Notes under the pieces: model-generated | Told to the model about the DNA's origin: nothing | Database searches by the model: none | What the model saw: the letters and a program-made list of their open reading frames with translations, nothing else | Shown: piece after piece, positions 1 to 8,572 of the stretch | How positions within the stretch are numbered: position 1 is the first letter of the stretch | How the letters are laid out: each line of letters begins with the position of its first letter | Translations under genes and position numbers: made by a program | NCBI RefSeq assembly: GCF_004348515.1 | Contig: NZ_SMKH01000030.1 | Location: 1-41,856 of the forward strand | DNA from: Actinomadura sp. KC345 | Lineage (GTDB): Bacteria; Actinomycetota; Actinomycetes; Streptosporangiales; Streptosporangiaceae | Reading direction: 5' to 3' | DNA: 41,856 nt

Positions 1-2
1 TC

Positions 3-1220
3 GTCACCGGCACCCTCTCCGCCGGGACGGTCGCCGTCGGGGACGAGCTGCTCCTCATGCCCGCCGGCGAGCGCGTCCGCGTCCGGACGATCGGCTGCGC
101 GGGCGAGCCGTGCGACGCGGTCGGCGGCGTCTCGCGGATCGTGCTCACCCTGCGCGACGCCGGGCGCGTGGACGGCGGCATGGCCCTCGTCACCGACGGC
201 GCCTGGACCCACACCACCTCCGTCGACGTCCGCACCCGCTTCGGCGAGGCGTCCGGCCGGCTGGCGCGGCGGCTGACCCTGCACATCGGGTCGGCGGCGG
301 TCCCGGTGCGGCTGCGGCCCCTCGGCCCCGACACCGCCCGCCTGACCCTCAACACCCGGCTCGCCCTGCACCTCGGCGACACCGGGGTCCTGCGCGACCC
401 GGAGCGCCGCTCGATCGCGGGCGTGAGCGTCCTGGACGTCCGGCCGCCGACGCTGGTGCGGCGCGACGCCGGCGCGGCCCGCGCGCGGGAGCTGGCCTCC
501 TGGCCCGACCGGCCGGACGGCACGTTCGTCCTGCGCCGCCACGGCGTGCTGCGCCGGTCGGAGCTGTCGGTCATGGGCTGCGCGGCGCCGCGGGACGCCG
601 TCACGCTGAACGGCGAGTGGGTCGCCGACCCCGCGCACTGGAACTCGCTGTTCGAGCGCCTCACCGAGGAGGCGTCGCGGCACGCCGCCGAGAACCCCAG
701 CGCCCCGGGGATCCCGCTGGAGACCGTCCGGCTGCGGCTGGGCCTCCCGGCCCGGCGGCTCGTCGCGGCCCTGGTCCGCCCGCCGCTGCGCGTCGAGGCC
801 GGGCGCGTCCACGGCCCGCCGCCCGCCCCGCGGGAGGCCGGGCACGCCCCGGGACCGGCCGCGGTGGCCACCGCCCCGCCGCCGCCCTGGGCGGACGCCG
901 TGGAGCGCCTCCGGGCCGCGCTGGCCGGCGCGCCGTTCTCCCCGCCGGGCGCCGACCGGCTCGCGGAGCTGGGCCTCACCGGCGGAGTGCTCGCCGAGGC
1001 CGAGCGCGCGGGCGCCGTCCTGCGGATCGAGGGCGAGGCAGACGACGACATCGTCCTGCTGCCGGGCGCCGACCGGGAGGCGCTGCGCATCCTGTCGGCC
1101 CTGCCGCAGCCGTTCACCCCCGGGCAGGCGGGCGAGGCCCTGTCGACCAGCCGCGGCGTCGCCGTCGCCCTCCTGCGCCACCTGGACGGGCTGGGCCTCA
1201 CCGAACGCCGCCCCTCATGA
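3..1220 (+). CDS. selB: Selenocysteine-specific elongation factor SelB, 3' part
   Basis: The frame is open from base 3 and enters from upstream, so the N-terminal GTPase domain lies outside the window. The visible part begins in an EF-Tu-like beta-barrel (text resembling G-T-L-S-A-G-T-V-A-V-G-D-E-L). It continues through a second barrel and ends in a long helical region rich in Arg, Leu and Ala that fits the SelB C-terminal winged helices, which bind the SECIS hairpin of the mRNA. SelB delivers Sec-tRNA to UGA codons. The last residues (about 340-405 of the visible part) form a final winged-helix-like unit. The ATG at 57 is internal and not the real start. The barrel plus winged-helix layout and the SelB-like text support the name; the missing GTPase domain keeps confidence below certain. 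Its presence implies selA, selD and a Sec tRNA in this genome, probably upstream. Confidence 0.8.
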   Translation, partial: VTGTLSAGTVAVGDELLLMPAGERVRVRTIGCAGEPCDAVGGVSRIVLTLRDAGRVDGGMALVTDGAWTHTTSVDVRTRFGEASGRLARRLTLHIGSAAVPVRLRPLGPDTARLTLNTRLALHLGDTGVLRDPERRSIAGVSVLDVRPPTLVRRDAGAARARELASWPDRPDGTFVLRRHGVLRRSELSVMGCAAPRDAVTLNGEWVADPAHWNSLFERLTEEASRHAAENPSAPGIPLETVRLRLGLPARRLVAALVRPPLRVEAGRVHGPPPAPREAGHAPGPAAVATAPPPPWADAVERLRAALAGAPFSPPGADRLAELGLTGGVLAEAERAGAVLRIEGEADDDIVLLPGADREALRILSALPQPFTPGQAGEALSTSRGVAVALLRHLDGLGLTERRPS

Positions 1221-1229
1221 AAACCTGTT

Positions 1230-1247
1230 GAACGGGAAGGCCCGTTC
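1230..1247 (+). terminator. Hairpin after selB
   Basis: A perfect 7-bp stem (GAACGGG / CCCGTTC) with the 4-nt loop AAGG lies 10 nt after the selB stop and 47 nt before rtcB. There is no clear T-run after it, so it may be a weak terminator or attenuator, or an mRNA-end stabiliser. Confidence 0.4.
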
Positions 1248-1293
1248 TGGCGTCATAGATCACGGTTCGGATCCCGTCGATCAAGGAGAAGGC

Positions 1294-2487
1294 ATGCCGT
1301 ACCAGACCATCAAGGGCGGCCGCGTTCCCATCCGGATGTGGACCGACCCGGCCACCGTCGAGGACCAGGCGCTCGACCAGCTCCGCAACGTCTCCGCCCT
1401 GCCGTGGGTGGAGGGCCTCGCGGTGATGCCCGACGTCCACTACGGCAAGGGCGCGACCGTCGGCTCGGTCATCGCGATGAAGGACGCGGTCTCCCCGGCG
1501 GCCGTCGGAGTCGACATCGGCTGCGGGATGACCGCCGCGAAGTCCACGCTCACCGTCGAGGACATGCCCGACGACCTGTCGGTCCTGCGCGGCCGCCTGG
1601 AGAAGGCGATCCCCGTCGGACGCGGCTCCCACCGCCAGGCCGTGGACCCGGACGGGCTCCCGAACCTAAGGGAGCGCGGCTGGTACGACTTCTGGAAGGC
1701 GTTCGACGAGCTGCACCCCGCCGTGCGGTCCCGGCTCGGCCGCGCCCGCACGCAGATGGGCACGCTCGGCGGCGGCAACCACTTCCTGGAGCTGTGCGCG
1801 GACGACGCGGGCGCGATCTGGCTCGTCCTGCACTCGGGGTCGCGCAACATCGGCAACGAGCTGGCCGAGCAGCACATCGAGGCCGCCCGCAAGCTCCCGC
1901 ACAACCAGGACCTGCCGGACAACGACCTCGCCGTGTTCCTCAGCGGCACCGTGAAGATGGACGCGTACCGCCACGACCTCTTCTGGGCCCAGGAGTACGC
2001 GCGACGCAACCGCGCCGTCATGATGGCGCTCGCCCAGAACGTCGTGACCAAGCGGTTCGGGGAGAAGCGCTGCCGCTGGAACCAGCCCATCTCCTGCCAC
2101 CACAACTACGTGGCGGAGGAGGAGTACGGCGGCACCGAACTCCTCGTCACCCGCAAGGGCGCGATCCGCGCGGGCGCCGGCGACCTCGGCATCATCCCGG
2201 GATCGATGGCGACCGGCACCTACATCGTGCGCGGCCTCGGCAACGAGACCGCCTACAACTCCGCCTCGCACGGCGCGGGCCGCAGGATGAGCCGCACCAA
2301 GGCACGCAAGAACTTCACCGTGGACGACCTCGTCGCGCAGACGCACGGCGTCGAGTGCCGCAAGGACAGCGGCGTCATCGACGAGATCCCCGGCGCCTAC
2401 AAGGACCTGGAGTCGGTGATCGAGGCCCAGTCCGACCTGGTCGAAGTGGTCGCCCACCTTCGCCAGCTCATCTGCGTCAAGGGCTGA
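1294..2487 (+). CDS. rtcB: RtcB family RNA-splicing ligase
   Basis: This 397-residue protein belongs to the GTP- and Mn-dependent RNA ligases that join 3'-phosphate or 2',3'-cyclic phosphate ends to 5'-OH ends in RNA repair. Family signatures follow one another as expected: MPDVHYGKGATVGSV, VGVDIGCGM (metal-binding Cys), GTLGGGNHF and HSGSRNIG (metal-binding His), and NSASHGAGRRMSR, whose His is the guanylylated residue. The ATG at 1294 is chosen because AAGGAG lies 7 nt before it and the protein starts MPYQTIKGG; an upstream GTG-type start at 1228 has no ribosome site and would lie inside the preceding hairpin. It follows selB on the same strand with a 73-nt gap. Length and motifs are complete, so it should be active. 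The RNA it repairs cannot be read from the sequence. Confidence 0.95.
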   Translation: MPYQTIKGGRVPIRMWTDPATVEDQALDQLRNVSALPWVEGLAVMPDVHYGKGATVGSVIAMKDAVSPAAVGVDIGCGMTAAKSTLTVEDMPDDLSVLRGRLEKAIPVGRGSHRQAVDPDGLPNLRERGWYDFWKAFDELHPAVRSRLGRARTQMGTLGGGNHFLELCADDAGAIWLVLHSGSRNIGNELAEQHIEAARKLPHNQDLPDNDLAVFLSGTVKMDAYRHDLFWAQEYARRNRAVMMALAQNVVTKRFGEKRCRWNQPISCHHNYVAEEEYGGTELLVTRKGAIRAGAGDLGIIPGSMATGTYIVRGLGNETAYNSASHGAGRRMSRTKARKNFTVDDLVAQTHGVECRKDSGVIDEIPGAYKDLESVIEAQSDLVEVVAHLRQLICVKG

Positions 2488-2574
2488 GTTGATTGCAGGC
2501 CCGGCCCACTGCGCTCGCCTGGCGGCTCGCTCCGTGACCTGGCCTGTGCGAGCGCGAATCGCTTCGCGATCCTC

Positions 2575-2608
2575 CCGGTGAGGCTCGCCTCCGGCGTCGC
2601 CTCACCGG
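2575..2608. terminator. Bidirectional terminator between convergent genes
   Basis: A perfect 10-bp inverted repeat (CCGGTGAGGC / GCCTCACCGG) with a 14-nt loop lies between the convergent rtcB and hydrolase genes. The surrounding 2490-2640 spacer also carries short palindromes (GCGAATCGC, a GCGCGC-CTCGC-type run) and no gene. Confidence 0.6.
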
Positions 2609-2639
2609 TCAGGTCGCGCGCTCGCGCGCGTGGCTGAGG

Positions 2640-3467
2640 TCATCGCCCGGGAGCCGGCGACTTCGGCAGGTGGTGTTCGATGAAGGTGGTGACATCGGTG
2701 AGGATCTCGTCGCGGTTCGTCTCGTTGAAGATCTCGTGGCGGGCGCCGGGGTAGAGGCGTTCGGTGAAGCGGCTGCCGCGGATCGCCTCGATGCCGGTGC
2801 GGGTGTCCTCGGGGCGGACGAGTCGGTCGGCCTCGCCGTGTGCGTAGAAGGTCGGGAGTTCGCCGAGGGGGCCGTGGGCGTCGATGGCGCGCAGGGCTGT
2901 GTCGAGGGCCCGCACGGTGGTCTTCTTGAAGGGGCCGTGCCAGATGAGCGGGTCTTCGGTGTAGGCCTTGCCGACGGCCGGGTCGCGCGAGAGCGTGGAC
3001 GTGTCGATCGACTCGTCCGGCATCTCGTCCAGCGGGAGCAGGCCGTCCACGACGTGCCAGCGGCCCAGCACCGGACCGGACAGCACCAGCGCGGCGAGGA
3101 GGCCGCCGTGCAGCTGGGCGTACCGGGTCGCGATCAGCCCGCCCATGGAGTGACCGATCATGACGACGGGCAGGCCGGGGTGGTCGCCGCGCGCCGACTC
3201 CACGACCGTGTGCAGGTCGGCCACGACGTCCTCGTAGTCCTCGATCAGCACGCGGTCGCCCGCCGAGCGGCCGTGGCCCATGTGGTCGGGCCCGCAGACG
3301 ACGGCGCCGTGCCCGACGAGGGCGTCGGCGACGTGGTCGTAGCGGCCGAGGTGCTCGCCGTAGCCGTGGACGAGGACCGCGACGTAGCGCGGCTCGCCGT
3401 CCGCCCAGATGCGGGCGGTGATCGCGCCCCGCGTCCCCGCGAACTCCCATTCCCGCGACGTGGTCAC
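2640..3467 (-). CDS. Alpha/beta hydrolase, monoacylglycerol lipase-like
   Basis: This 275-residue protein has the monoglyceride-lipase (Hydrolase_4) layout: a VLVHGYGEHLGRYDHVA oxyanion-hole segment, GPDHMGHGRSAG, the nucleophile elbow GHSMGG, an acid in YAHGEADRLV and a His in YPGARHEIFNE. It probably hydrolyses monoacylglycerols or other simple esters in the cytoplasm; no signal peptide is seen. The GTG at 3465-3467 is chosen as start because GGAGG lies about 8 nt upstream in the mRNA; the frame stays open further upstream to 3527 but without a ribosome site. It is convergent with rtcB and divergent from moaA (107-nt gap). The family is sure; the substrate is inferred. Confidence 0.88.
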   Translation of the reverse strand: MTTSREWEFAGTRGAITARIWADGEPRYVAVLVHGYGEHLGRYDHVADALVGHGAVVCGPDHMGHGRSAGDRVLIEDYEDVVADLHTVVESARGDHPGLPVVMIGHSMGGLIATRYAQLHGGLLAALVLSGPVLGRWHVVDGLLPLDEMPDESIDTSTLSRDPAVGKAYTEDPLIWHGPFKKTTVRALDTALRAIDAHGPLGELPTFYAHGEADRLVRPEDTRTGIEAIRGSRFTERLYPGARHEIFNETNRDEILTDVTTFIEHHLPKSPAPGR

Positions 3468-3574
3468 TCCGGCCTCCTTCGTGGTCGACGGAAAGTAACC
3501 GTCTCTCGCGATGCGACGGAACGTCAACCACCGGAATAGGGTGGAGTGTCCGACCGCAATAGGAAGGGGCGCCC

Positions 3575-4564
3575 GTGCTGGTCGACACCTTCGGCCGAAC
3601 CGCGACGGACCTGCGGGTCTCCCTCACCGACCGCTGCAACCTCCGATGCTCCTACTGCATGCCCCCCGAGGGCCTGGACTGGCTGCCCAAGCCTGAACTG
3701 CTCACCGACGACGAGGTGGCACGCCTGGTGGGGCTCGCCGTCCGGGAGCTGGGAGTGACCGAGGTCCGCTACACCGGCGGCGAGCCGCTGCTGCGGCGCG
3801 GCCTGCCCGGCATCGTGGCGCGGACGACGGAGCTGGCCCCGCGTCCCCAGGTGTCGCTGACCACCAACGGCATCGGACTGGACCGGCTGGCCGCGCCGCT
3901 GGCCGAGGCCGGGCTCGACCGGGTCAACGTCTCTCTCGACACCCTCGACCGCGGCACCTTCGAGCGGCTCGCGCACCGCGACCGCCTGGACGACGTCCTC
4001 AAGGGCCTGGCCGCCGCGCAGGCCGCGGGACTCGAACCGGTGAAGATCAACGCGGTGCTGATGCGCGGCGTGAACGACCACGAGGCCGTCCCGCTGCTGC
4101 GGTACTGCCTCGACCACGGCTACCGGCTGCGGTTCATCGAGCAGATGCCGCTGGACGCCCAGCACGGCTGGACCCGCAAGGACATGATCACCGCCGACGA
4201 GATCCTGGAGCGGCTGGCGGCGGAGTTCGACCTGGCCCCCGACGACGCGCACGACCGCGGCAGCGCGCCCGCCGAGTCGTTCGCGATCGGCGGCGGCCCG
4301 GAGACCGTCGGCGTCATCGGCTCGGTGACCCGGCCGTTCTGCGGCGTCTGCGACCGGGTGCGGCTCACCGCCGACGGGCAGGTCCGCAACTGCCTGTTCG
4401 CCACCGAGGAGTCCAACCTGCGCGACGCGATGCGCGGCGGAGCCGCCGACGACGAACTGGCCGACCGCTGGCGCACGGCCGTGCGGGCCAAGCGCGCCGG
4501 GCACGGCATCGACGACCCGTCCTTCCTGCAGCCCGCCCGGCCCATGTCGGCGATCGGCGGCTGA
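3575..4564 (+). CDS. moaA: GTP 3',8-cyclase MoaA (molybdenum cofactor step 1)
   Basis: This radical-SAM enzyme converts GTP to 3',8-cyclo-GTP, the first step of molybdopterin synthesis. The N-terminal [4Fe-4S] motif is C21-N-L-R-C25-S-Y-C28, the SAM-binding region is YTGGEPLLRRGL, and the second cluster is in CGVCDRVRLTADG followed by NCLF. The protein ends MSAIGG; the C-terminal Gly-Gly is needed for activity in the family. Length (329 residues) is normal. The GTG start at 3575 has AGGAAGGGG 5-13 nt upstream, and a TAGGGT -10-like hexamer sits at 3537-3542. The stop codon shares its A with the ATG of mobA, so the two are translationally coupled. Confidence 0.96.
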   Translation: MLVDTFGRTATDLRVSLTDRCNLRCSYCMPPEGLDWLPKPELLTDDEVARLVGLAVRELGVTEVRYTGGEPLLRRGLPGIVARTTELAPRPQVSLTTNGIGLDRLAAPLAEAGLDRVNVSLDTLDRGTFERLAHRDRLDDVLKGLAAAQAAGLEPVKINAVLMRGVNDHEAVPLLRYCLDHGYRLRFIEQMPLDAQHGWTRKDMITADEILERLAAEFDLAPDDAHDRGSAPAESFAIGGGPETVGVIGSVTRPFCGVCDRVRLTADGQVRNCLFATEESNLRDAMRGGAADDELADRWRTAVRAKRAGHGIDDPSFLQPARPMSAIGG

Positions 4565-5172
4565 TGGCCCGCGGCGCCGGGGCGTTCGACGCGGTCGTGC
4601 TCGCGGGCGGGCGCGCCCGGCGGTTCGGCGCCGACAAGCCCGCCGCGCCCGTCGGCGGCCGCGCGCTGATCGAGTGGGCGGCGGCAGCGGCGTCCGGGGC
4701 GTCCCGGCTGATCGTGGTGGGGCCGCCGCGGGACGTCCTGCCGGGGGCCGTGCTCGTCCGGGAGGACCCGCCGGGCGGCGGGCCGGTGCCCGCGCTGCGC
4801 GCCGGGCTCGCCGAGGTGCGGGCGCCGCGGCTGGCGCTGCTGGCGGCCGACCTGCCGTTCCTGCGTCCCGCCCACGTCTCCCGGCTGCTGGAGGCCCTGG
4901 GGGAGCGGCCCGGGGCGGTGCTGGTGGACGAGGAGGGCCGCGAGCAGTGGCTCGCGGGCTGCTGGGACGCCGGAGCGCTGCGGACGGCGCTGGACGCCTA
5001 CACGGGCGCGTCGCTGCGGGGGCTCCTCGGCCCCCTCGGACCCGTCACGGTCGGGTCGCCGGCGGGCGCCCGCCCCGCCTGGTACGACTGCGACACCCCC
5101 GAGGAGTTGGCCGCCGCCGACCGCCTGCTTCGACCGTGCGAGAGTGGGCAGGTTCGCCGAGACCACGCGTGA
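4564..5172 (+). CDS. mobA: Molybdenum cofactor guanylyltransferase MobA
   Basis: MobA attaches GMP to molybdopterin, making the MGD cofactor of the DMSO-reductase family, which includes formate dehydrogenase and nitrate reductase. The N-terminal nucleotidyltransferase signature VVLAGGRARRFGADKP (residues about 12-27) is intact, followed by LLAADLPFLRP and a C-terminal YDCDTPEEL. Length (202 residues) fits. The ATG overlaps the moaA stop by one base. Together with SelB at the left edge this fits a selenocysteine- and MGD-containing enzyme, which would be encoded outside the window. Confidence 0.92.
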   Translation: MARGAGAFDAVVLAGGRARRFGADKPAAPVGGRALIEWAAAAASGASRLIVVGPPRDVLPGAVLVREDPPGGGPVPALRAGLAEVRAPRLALLAADLPFLRPAHVSRLLEALGERPGAVLVDEEGREQWLAGCWDAGALRTALDAYTGASLRGLLGPLGPVTVGSPAGARPAWYDCDTPEELAAADRLLRPCESGQVRRDHA

Positions 5173-5182
5173 AGGGGGACCC

Positions 5183-5488
5183 GTGTCCGTACTGGAGGAC
5201 TGGATCAACGCGGCCTGTCACGAACTGGGCCTCGAACGCTGCGAGATCGACCGCGACCTGGTGCTGGACCTGGCCCGCGACGTCGCGCACGGGGTCGCGC
5301 GGCCCGGTGCGCCGCTGACGGCGTACCTGCTCGGCCTCGCGGTCGGCCGGGGCGCGCCCGCGCGGGACGCCGCCGCCCGGCTGACCGAGATGGCCGAGGG
5401 CTGGGACGCCGAGGCCCGCGAGCCCTCCGAGGTGCCGGGCCCGGCGGGCGAGGCCGTCCTCGACGACGCCCGGCCCCCGGGCGCCTAA
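5183..5488 (+). CDS. DUF6457 family small protein
   Basis: This 101-residue soluble, acidic and mainly helical protein begins MSVLEDWINAACHELGL when the GTG at 5183 is used, with GAAGGGGGA just upstream. It matches what I recall of the DUF6457 family, small actinobacterial proteins found beside mobA. No catalytic motif is seen. It starts 10 nt after mobA and probably belongs to the Mo-cofactor operon, perhaps as a partner of MobA; that role is inference. An upstream ATG at 5144 would add 13 residues overlapping mobA and is less likely. Its stop (TAA) overlaps the stop of the opposite gene by four bases. Confidence 0.75.
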   Translation: MSVLEDWINAACHELGLERCEIDRDLVLDLARDVAHGVARPGAPLTAYLLGLAVGRGAPARDAAARLTEMAEGWDAEAREPSEVPGPAGEAVLDDARPPGA

Positions 5489-5730
5489 CCTTCGCGCGGG
5501 GGTTCGCCGAGGTCGGTGACCGGCACCACGTCCTTCAGGAAGTCGCGGCGGCCGAGGAACGCCGACAGGCTCTCGCGGTGCTCGTCGCAGGCGAGCCAGA
5601 CCTTCCGCCGGTCCGGGGTGTGGATCTTCGGGTTGTTCCACCGCAGCGCCCACACGGCGTCGGCGCGGCAGCCCTTGGCCGAGCACTGGAGTTCCTCGTC
5701 GGGGCCGGGTCCCGGAGCGGAGTCGGTCAT
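5485..5730 (-). CDS. Small conserved actinobacterial protein with Cys/His pattern
   Basis: This 81-residue protein starts MTDSAPGPGPDEEL and carries a C-x4-C pair (CSAKGC), then a Cys and a His in WLACDEHRESL, a possible zinc-binding set. The text KIHTPDRRKVWLACDEH and FLGRRDFLKDVVPV is a pattern I recall from proteins conserved across actinomycetes and often mislabelled as acetone carboxylase; no enzymatic function is supported. The ATG at 5728-5730 is preferred over one seven codons upstream because the conserved part begins after it. It is convergent with the DUF6457 gene and shares its stop region. Confidence 0.7.
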   Translation of the reverse strand: MTDSAPGPGPDEELQCSAKGCRADAVWALRWNNPKIHTPDRRKVWLACDEHRESLSAFLGRRDFLKDVVPVTDLGEPPREG

Positions 5731-5810
5731 CGGGCAACTGTGGCACAGCACGCCGCGTGGAACGTGCCCGCCCCGCGTTTCGCGCGGTGGTCGGCGGATA
5801 GGACCGTGCA

Positions 5811-7229
5811 GTGCGCACGGAGACCGCGGACGCGGAGGGAGTCTGGGACGGGAGGCGCCGCTGGCAGGCGCTCTCGGTCTGCCTCGTCGCGGCGTTCATG
5901 ACACTGCTGGACGTCAGCATCGTCAACGTGGCGCTGCCGTCGATCCGCGACGGGCTGGACGCGTCCGAGGCGGGGCTGCAGTGGATCCTGTCCGGGTACG
6001 CGCTGACGTTCGGGCTCGTCCTGGTGCCGGCGGGCAGGCTCGGCGACGCGCGCAGCCGCCGCGCCGTCTTCATGACCGGGCTCTCCCTGTTCACGCTGGC
6101 GAGCGGGCTGGCCGGGCTCGCCCCGACGGTCCTGTTCCTCGTCCTGGCGCGCCTCCTGCAGGGCGTCGCGGGCGGCATCCTGAACCCGCAGGTCGCGGGC
6201 CTCATCCAGCAGTTGTTCCGCGGCGCCGAGCGGGGGCGGGCGTTCGGTGCGCTCGGCTCGGTCATCGGGATCGCGACGGCCGTCGGCCCGCTGCTCGGCG
6301 GCGCCCTGATCGCCGTCGCCGGGCCCGACGAGGGCTGGCGCTGGGTGTTCTACGTCAACGTCCCGGTCGGGGTGGCCGCCCTGGTGCTGGCGTGGCGTCT
6401 CCTGCCCGCCCCCGTCTACGGGGAGCGCCAGGGCCTCGACCCGGCCGGGGTCGTCCTGCTGGGCGCGGGGATCGTGTGCGTGCTGCTGCCGCTCGTCCAG
6501 GAGCAGCAGTGGCGGAGCGACCTGAAGTGGCTGCTGGTCCTCGCGGGCGTGGTGCTGATCGCCGTGTTCGCCGCGTGGGAGCGCCGGGCCCGGACCCCGA
6601 TGATGGACCTCGCCCTGTTCCGGCTCCGGTCCTACGCGCTCGGCTCGACGATCGCGCTGCTGTACTTCGCCGGATTCACCGCGGTCTTCTTCATCTTCGT
6701 CCTCTACCTGCAGAACGGGCTGGGCTACAGCGCCCTCGGCGCGGGTCTCGCGATCACCCCGTTCGCAGTCGGGTCGGGCACCGCGTCCGCCGTCGGGGGG
6801 CGGCTGGTGGCGCGGTACGGCCGCCCGCTCGTGGCCGCCGGGCTGGGGCTGGTGCTGGTGGGGCTCGGCGCGGCGTGGGTGGCGGTCGAACTGCACCCCG
6901 GGGGCGGCGTGGCGTGGGTGACCGCGGCGCCGCTGCTGGTCGCGGGAATCGGCAGCGGCCTCGTCATCGCGCCCAACCAGACGATCACGCTGTCGGAGGT
7001 GCCCCACACCGAGGGCGGCAGCGCGGCGGGCGTGCTGCAGACCGGCCAGCGCGTCGGCACCGCGATGGGCATCGCCGCCGTCGGGTCGGTGTTCTTCGCG
7101 TCCCTCTCCCGGACGGGCGGGGACTGGGCGGCCGCGTTCCGGTACGGGCTGGTCGTCATCATGGTGCTCGTCCTGGCGGCCCTGGCGGCGGCCGTCGCCG
7201 ACGTGGCGACCGGCCGCCGCTCCGGCTAG
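5811..7229 (+). CDS. MFS multidrug exporter, DHA2 (EmrB/QacA) type
   Basis: This 472-residue integral membrane protein has about 14 hydrophobic segments. The first (about residues 18-40) reads ALSVCLVAAFMTLLDVSIVN, and the family motif LDVSIVNVALPSI is followed by WILSGYALTFGLVLVPAGRLGD, the DHA2 cytoplasmic-loop signature. It probably exports drugs or lipophilic metabolites by proton antiport. The GTG at 5811 is the likely start; a TAGGAC element ends 6 nt before it and no strong ribosome site is visible. Its TAG stop lies in the palindrome CTAG shared with the opposite gene. No dedicated regulator is adjacent; the substrate is unknown. Confidence 0.88.
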   Translation: MRTETADAEGVWDGRRRWQALSVCLVAAFMTLLDVSIVNVALPSIRDGLDASEAGLQWILSGYALTFGLVLVPAGRLGDARSRRAVFMTGLSLFTLASGLAGLAPTVLFLVLARLLQGVAGGILNPQVAGLIQQLFRGAERGRAFGALGSVIGIATAVGPLLGGALIAVAGPDEGWRWVFYVNVPVGVAALVLAWRLLPAPVYGERQGLDPAGVVLLGAGIVCVLLPLVQEQQWRSDLKWLLVLAGVVLIAVFAAWERRARTPMMDLALFRLRSYALGSTIALLYFAGFTAVFFIFVLYLQNGLGYSALGAGLAITPFAVGSGTASAVGGRLVARYGRPLVAAGLGLVLVGLGAAWVAVELHPGGGVAWVTAAPLLVAGIGSGLVIAPNQTITLSEVPHTEGGSAAGVLQTGQRVGTAMGIAAVGSVFFASLSRTGGDWAAAFRYGLVVIMVLVLAALAAAVADVATGRRSG

Positions 7230-8572
7230 GGCCTGCGGCGCCGGGTGCGCACGGTCAAGGCGCGCACGGTCAGGGCCAGGACGGCCGCGGCGCCCGCCGC
7301 GGCGGCGGCGAGGATCCGGTTCTGGCGTCTGATCCGGGCGGGGATCTCCGCGTACGGCATCGTCGAGAACGACACCAGCTCGTAGCGCGACACGTACCGC
7401 CCCGCCAGGCAGCGCTCCAGTGCGTGCGTCGCGGCCTGCTTCGCCCGGTACACCGGCGACGCGACGCGGTCGCGCATCTCGATGAAGTTGTCCAGGGCCA
7501 TCTCGGCGATCGCGTCGGTGCTGGCCTTGCGGCGCTCCTGGTAGAGCGACAGCGCACCGGCCCAGTCGCCGCCGGTCTCGGTCAGGCACCGGTCGATCTC
7601 GATGCAGTCCTCGAACGCGCAGTTGGCGCCCTGCCCGAAGAACGGCACGATCGCGTGCGCGGCATCCCCCAGCAGCGCCACGGCGGCGCCGTCGCCCCGC
7701 CGCGTCCACGGCCACGCCCGGACGGTCACCAGCGACCCGACCGGGTTGTGCTCGTAGTCGTCGGCCAGGTCCGGCATCAGGCCCGCGACGTCGGGGTAGT
7801 GGCGCTCGAAGTAGGCCGCGACCTCCTCCGGCGTGCCGAGCGCGTCGAAGTCGTCCTTCGGCCAGAACAGCGTGCAGGTGAACGACCGGTCCAGGTTCGG
7901 CAGCGCGATCATCATCGAGGTGCCGCGCGGCCAGATGTGGAGCGCGTCCGGATCGAGCGCGAACTCGCCGTCCTTCGGCGGGACGGTCAGCTCCTTGTAG
8001 CCGTGCTCCAGGAAGTCGGCGTCGACGTCCAGCCCGAGGGACCCGCGGACCGCGCTGTAGGCGCCGTCCCCGGCCAGGACGACATCGGCGGGCTCGTCGT
8101 CGGCGTCCTCCAGGAGCAGCGTCCCGGCCGCGGTGTCCACGCCGGTGACGCGCTGGGAGAAACGGAGCGTGACGCCGGGCGTGGCGTCGGCGGTGTCGAG
8201 CAGCGAGCGGTTGAGCTCGGCCCGGCTGATGGAGTTGATGGCGCGCCCGCGGTCCGAGCCGTACGGCTGGAAGTTCGGCGCGCCGGACACCGGATGCACC
8301 ATCCGGCCGTGCATCGGCAGGGCCTGCTTGAGCGACCGCTCCCGCAGGCCCACCTGCTCCAGCGCGGCCAGGCCCCGCGCCGAGACCGCCAGGTTGATCG
8401 AACGTCCGCGCTCGGCGCCGGAGACGCGCGGGTCGGGGCGCCGCTCGTACACCGTCACGGGGACGCCGCGGCGTCCCAGCAGCACGGCGAGCAGGCAGCC
8501 CGCGAGGCCCGCGCCGACGATCGCGACGCGTTCCCCGCCCTCACCTGCCGCGGGGCCGCCGTCACCCGCCAT
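7226..8572 (-). CDS. kmo: Kynurenine 3-monooxygenase-like FAD enzyme
   Basis: This 448-residue group A flavoprotein hydroxylase is predicted to convert L-kynurenine to 3-hydroxykynurenine with NADPH and O2. The FAD dinucleotide fold is G20-A-G-L-A-G25, followed by RGRSINLAVSARG, a KMO hallmark, RAINSISRAELNRSLL, and GDAAHAIVPFFGQGANCAFED near residue 300 (FAD ribityl contact). The C-terminus carries a hydrophobic helix (about 417-440) and then an Arg-rich tail, like a membrane anchor. Its ATG lies inside the end of the tryptophan 2,3-dioxygenase gene (11-nt overlap), so the two form one transcript. No kynureninase is in the window. The assignment rests on the KMO-like motifs and the TDO neighbour. 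Confidence 0.87.
   Translation of the reverse strand: MAGDGGPAAGEGGERVAIVGAGLAGCLLAVLLGRRGVPVTVYERRPDPRVSGAERGRSINLAVSARGLAALEQVGLRERSLKQALPMHGRMVHPVSGAPNFQPYGSDRGRAINSISRAELNRSLLDTADATPGVTLRFSQRVTGVDTAAGTLLLEDADDEPADVVLAGDGAYSAVRGSLGLDVDADFLEHGYKELTVPPKDGEFALDPDALHIWPRGTSMMIALPNLDRSFTCTLFWPKDDFDALGTPEEVAAYFERHYPDVAGLMPDLADDYEHNPVGSLVTVRAWPWTRRGDGAAVALLGDAAHAIVPFFGQGANCAFEDCIEIDRCLTETGGDWAGALSLYQERRKASTDAIAEMALDNFIEMRDRVASPVYRAKQAATHALERCLAGRYVSRYELVSFSTMPYAEIPARIRRQNRILAAAAAGAAAVLALTVRALTVRTRRRRP

Noticed and set aside
1255-1290. GGTTCGGATCCC looks like a tRNA T-arm between selB and rtcB
   Set aside because: No acceptor stem, anticodon arm or room for a 90-nt Sec tRNA fits around it; the rtcB ribosome site follows at once.
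2490-2640. Repeated CTCGC/GCGAG words as a CRISPR or REP array
   Set aside because: No regular unit or spacing; best explained as a terminator within a short palindrome-rich spacer.
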